Positions 63,579 through 64,000 of a stretch of 64,000 nt of DNA are shown piece after piece. The stretch comes from Bacillus cereus (GTDB lineage Bacteria > Bacillota > Bacilli > Bacillales > Bacillaceae_G). Below the pieces are notes generated by a model. It had not been told where the DNA came from. It worked only from the letters and a program-made list of their open reading frames with translations, and searched no databases. Position 1 is the stretch's first letter, and the number at the start of each line of letters is the position of its first letter. A program made the position numbers and the translations under genes. Where the stretch lies: contig NZ_CP089518.1 in assembly GCF_025917685.1 (NCBI RefSeq), forward strand, positions 2,977,001 through 3,041,000, in the 5' to 3' direction.

Positions 63579-63650
63579 ACTGCATGATACATTTAGTTTT
63601 TACATTTATTGTTTAGAGTAAATTGCAAATAACGACTTATACTCGCCTTA

Positions 63651-64000
63651 TTAAGACCAAATCCAAACATCATCATTATTTTCAACGTTGCTCTTTACCT
63701 CATAAACCTTTTCGATATGATCCGTTGTGTTCCAGTTAATAGAACTTCCACCCCAGCCCACATACTTCATATCAATTTTCACTTTCTCACCCGTATTAAA
63801 TACTTGTCCCTTTGTAAGGTACACTTCAATAATAGATTTCTTTCCATTTACTGATGGATACTGAACAACGACATATTTAGTAGCACTGTCTCCCTCATCT
63901 TCCATCGTTCCTACTTTTGATACTTCTCCAATCACATAATCAGGTGAGCCATCTTCTTTCATGTGCATACCTAACTTGTTTGTTGTATTCTCAACTGCAG
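63651..64000 (-). CDS. C-terminal part of an unknown protein, cut by the window end
   Basis: The minus frame stays open to the window edge, so the ATG at 63968 is only an internal Met: AVENTTNKLGMHMKEDG precedes the rest. The visible part reads as a beta-rich small domain with repeated valine/glycine strands (KYVVVQYPSVNGKKSIIEVY, EKVKIDMKYVGWGGSSINW). It may be an extracellular or lipoprotein domain. No family recognised. Confidence 0.6.
   Translation of the reverse strand, partial: AVENTTNKLGMHMKEDGSPDYVIGEVSKVGTMEDEGDSATKYVVVQYPSVNGKKSIIEVYLTKGQVFNTGEKVKIDMKYVGWGGSSINWNTTDHIEKVYEVKSNVENNDDVWIWS

Overview
The window is a low-GC chromosomal segment that fits the Bacillus cereus group (B. 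cereus, B. thuringiensis, B. anthracis). The evidence is strong GGAGG-type ribosome binding sites, dense intrinsic terminators, a P450 BM3-type fused monooxygenase, several copies of an interspersed repeat that looks like the group-specific element bcr1, and sortase-type and spore-coat-like surface proteins. No rRNA, tRNA, CRISPR array, insertion sequence or phage was seen. Most genes lie on the minus strand.

Layout. 1-3.1 kb: the end of an unknown gene, then an mntBCA-like Mn/Zn ABC importer under a putative MntR operator. 3.4-5 kb: a DJ-1/PfpI protein and an APH-type kinase. 5.2-7.7 kb: an arsR-arsI-acr3-arsC arsenic operon with three ArsR-type boxes. 7.8-13.8 kb: a short-chain dehydrogenase divergent from an Lrp regulator, an M20 amidohydrolase behind a SAM-I riboswitch, a UPF1-like helicase with a PLD-like tail, and a VOC protein. 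13.8-17.4 kb: small membrane proteins and a MarR/DoxX/DUF1772 cluster with shared palindromes. 17.8-25 kb: CYP102A-type P450-reductase, an EmrB-type exporter and a Trp/Pro-rich repeat protein, interleaved with bcr1-like elements and gene remnants.

25-31.6 kb: a GpsA paralogue, a DUF1259 protein, an ATP-grasp ligase coupled to an MFS exporter, and a LysE exporter. 32-45.6 kb: L,D-transpeptidase, lipoprotein, methyltransferase, D-cysteine desulfhydrase, metallophosphoesterase, aminopeptidase AmpS, RtcB RNA ligase, and an LCMT-type methyltransferase with a consensus promoter and a leader terminator. This stretch holds duplicated gene ends that record local rearrangement. 45.7-49 kb: an LPNAG-anchored coiled-coil surface protein and an FAD oxidase. 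48.8-54.8 kb: the haem-stress system hrtAB/hssRS with a recognisable HssR direct repeat, split by an ArsR-MFS pair. 55.4-64 kb: a DUF6141-like protein, a YitT protein, a lutABC lactate-utilisation operon with an ACS-type MFS permease and a divergent LysR regulator, and a protein cut by the window end.

The dominant theme is stress and toxicity handling (Mn, As, haem, drugs) with local regulators and readable operators. The least conventional items are the riboswitch-controlled amidohydrolase, the promoter-terminator leader that was copied and decayed nearby, and the ATP-grasp/MFS pair. All calls rest on reading motifs and family resemblance by eye; no database search was run.
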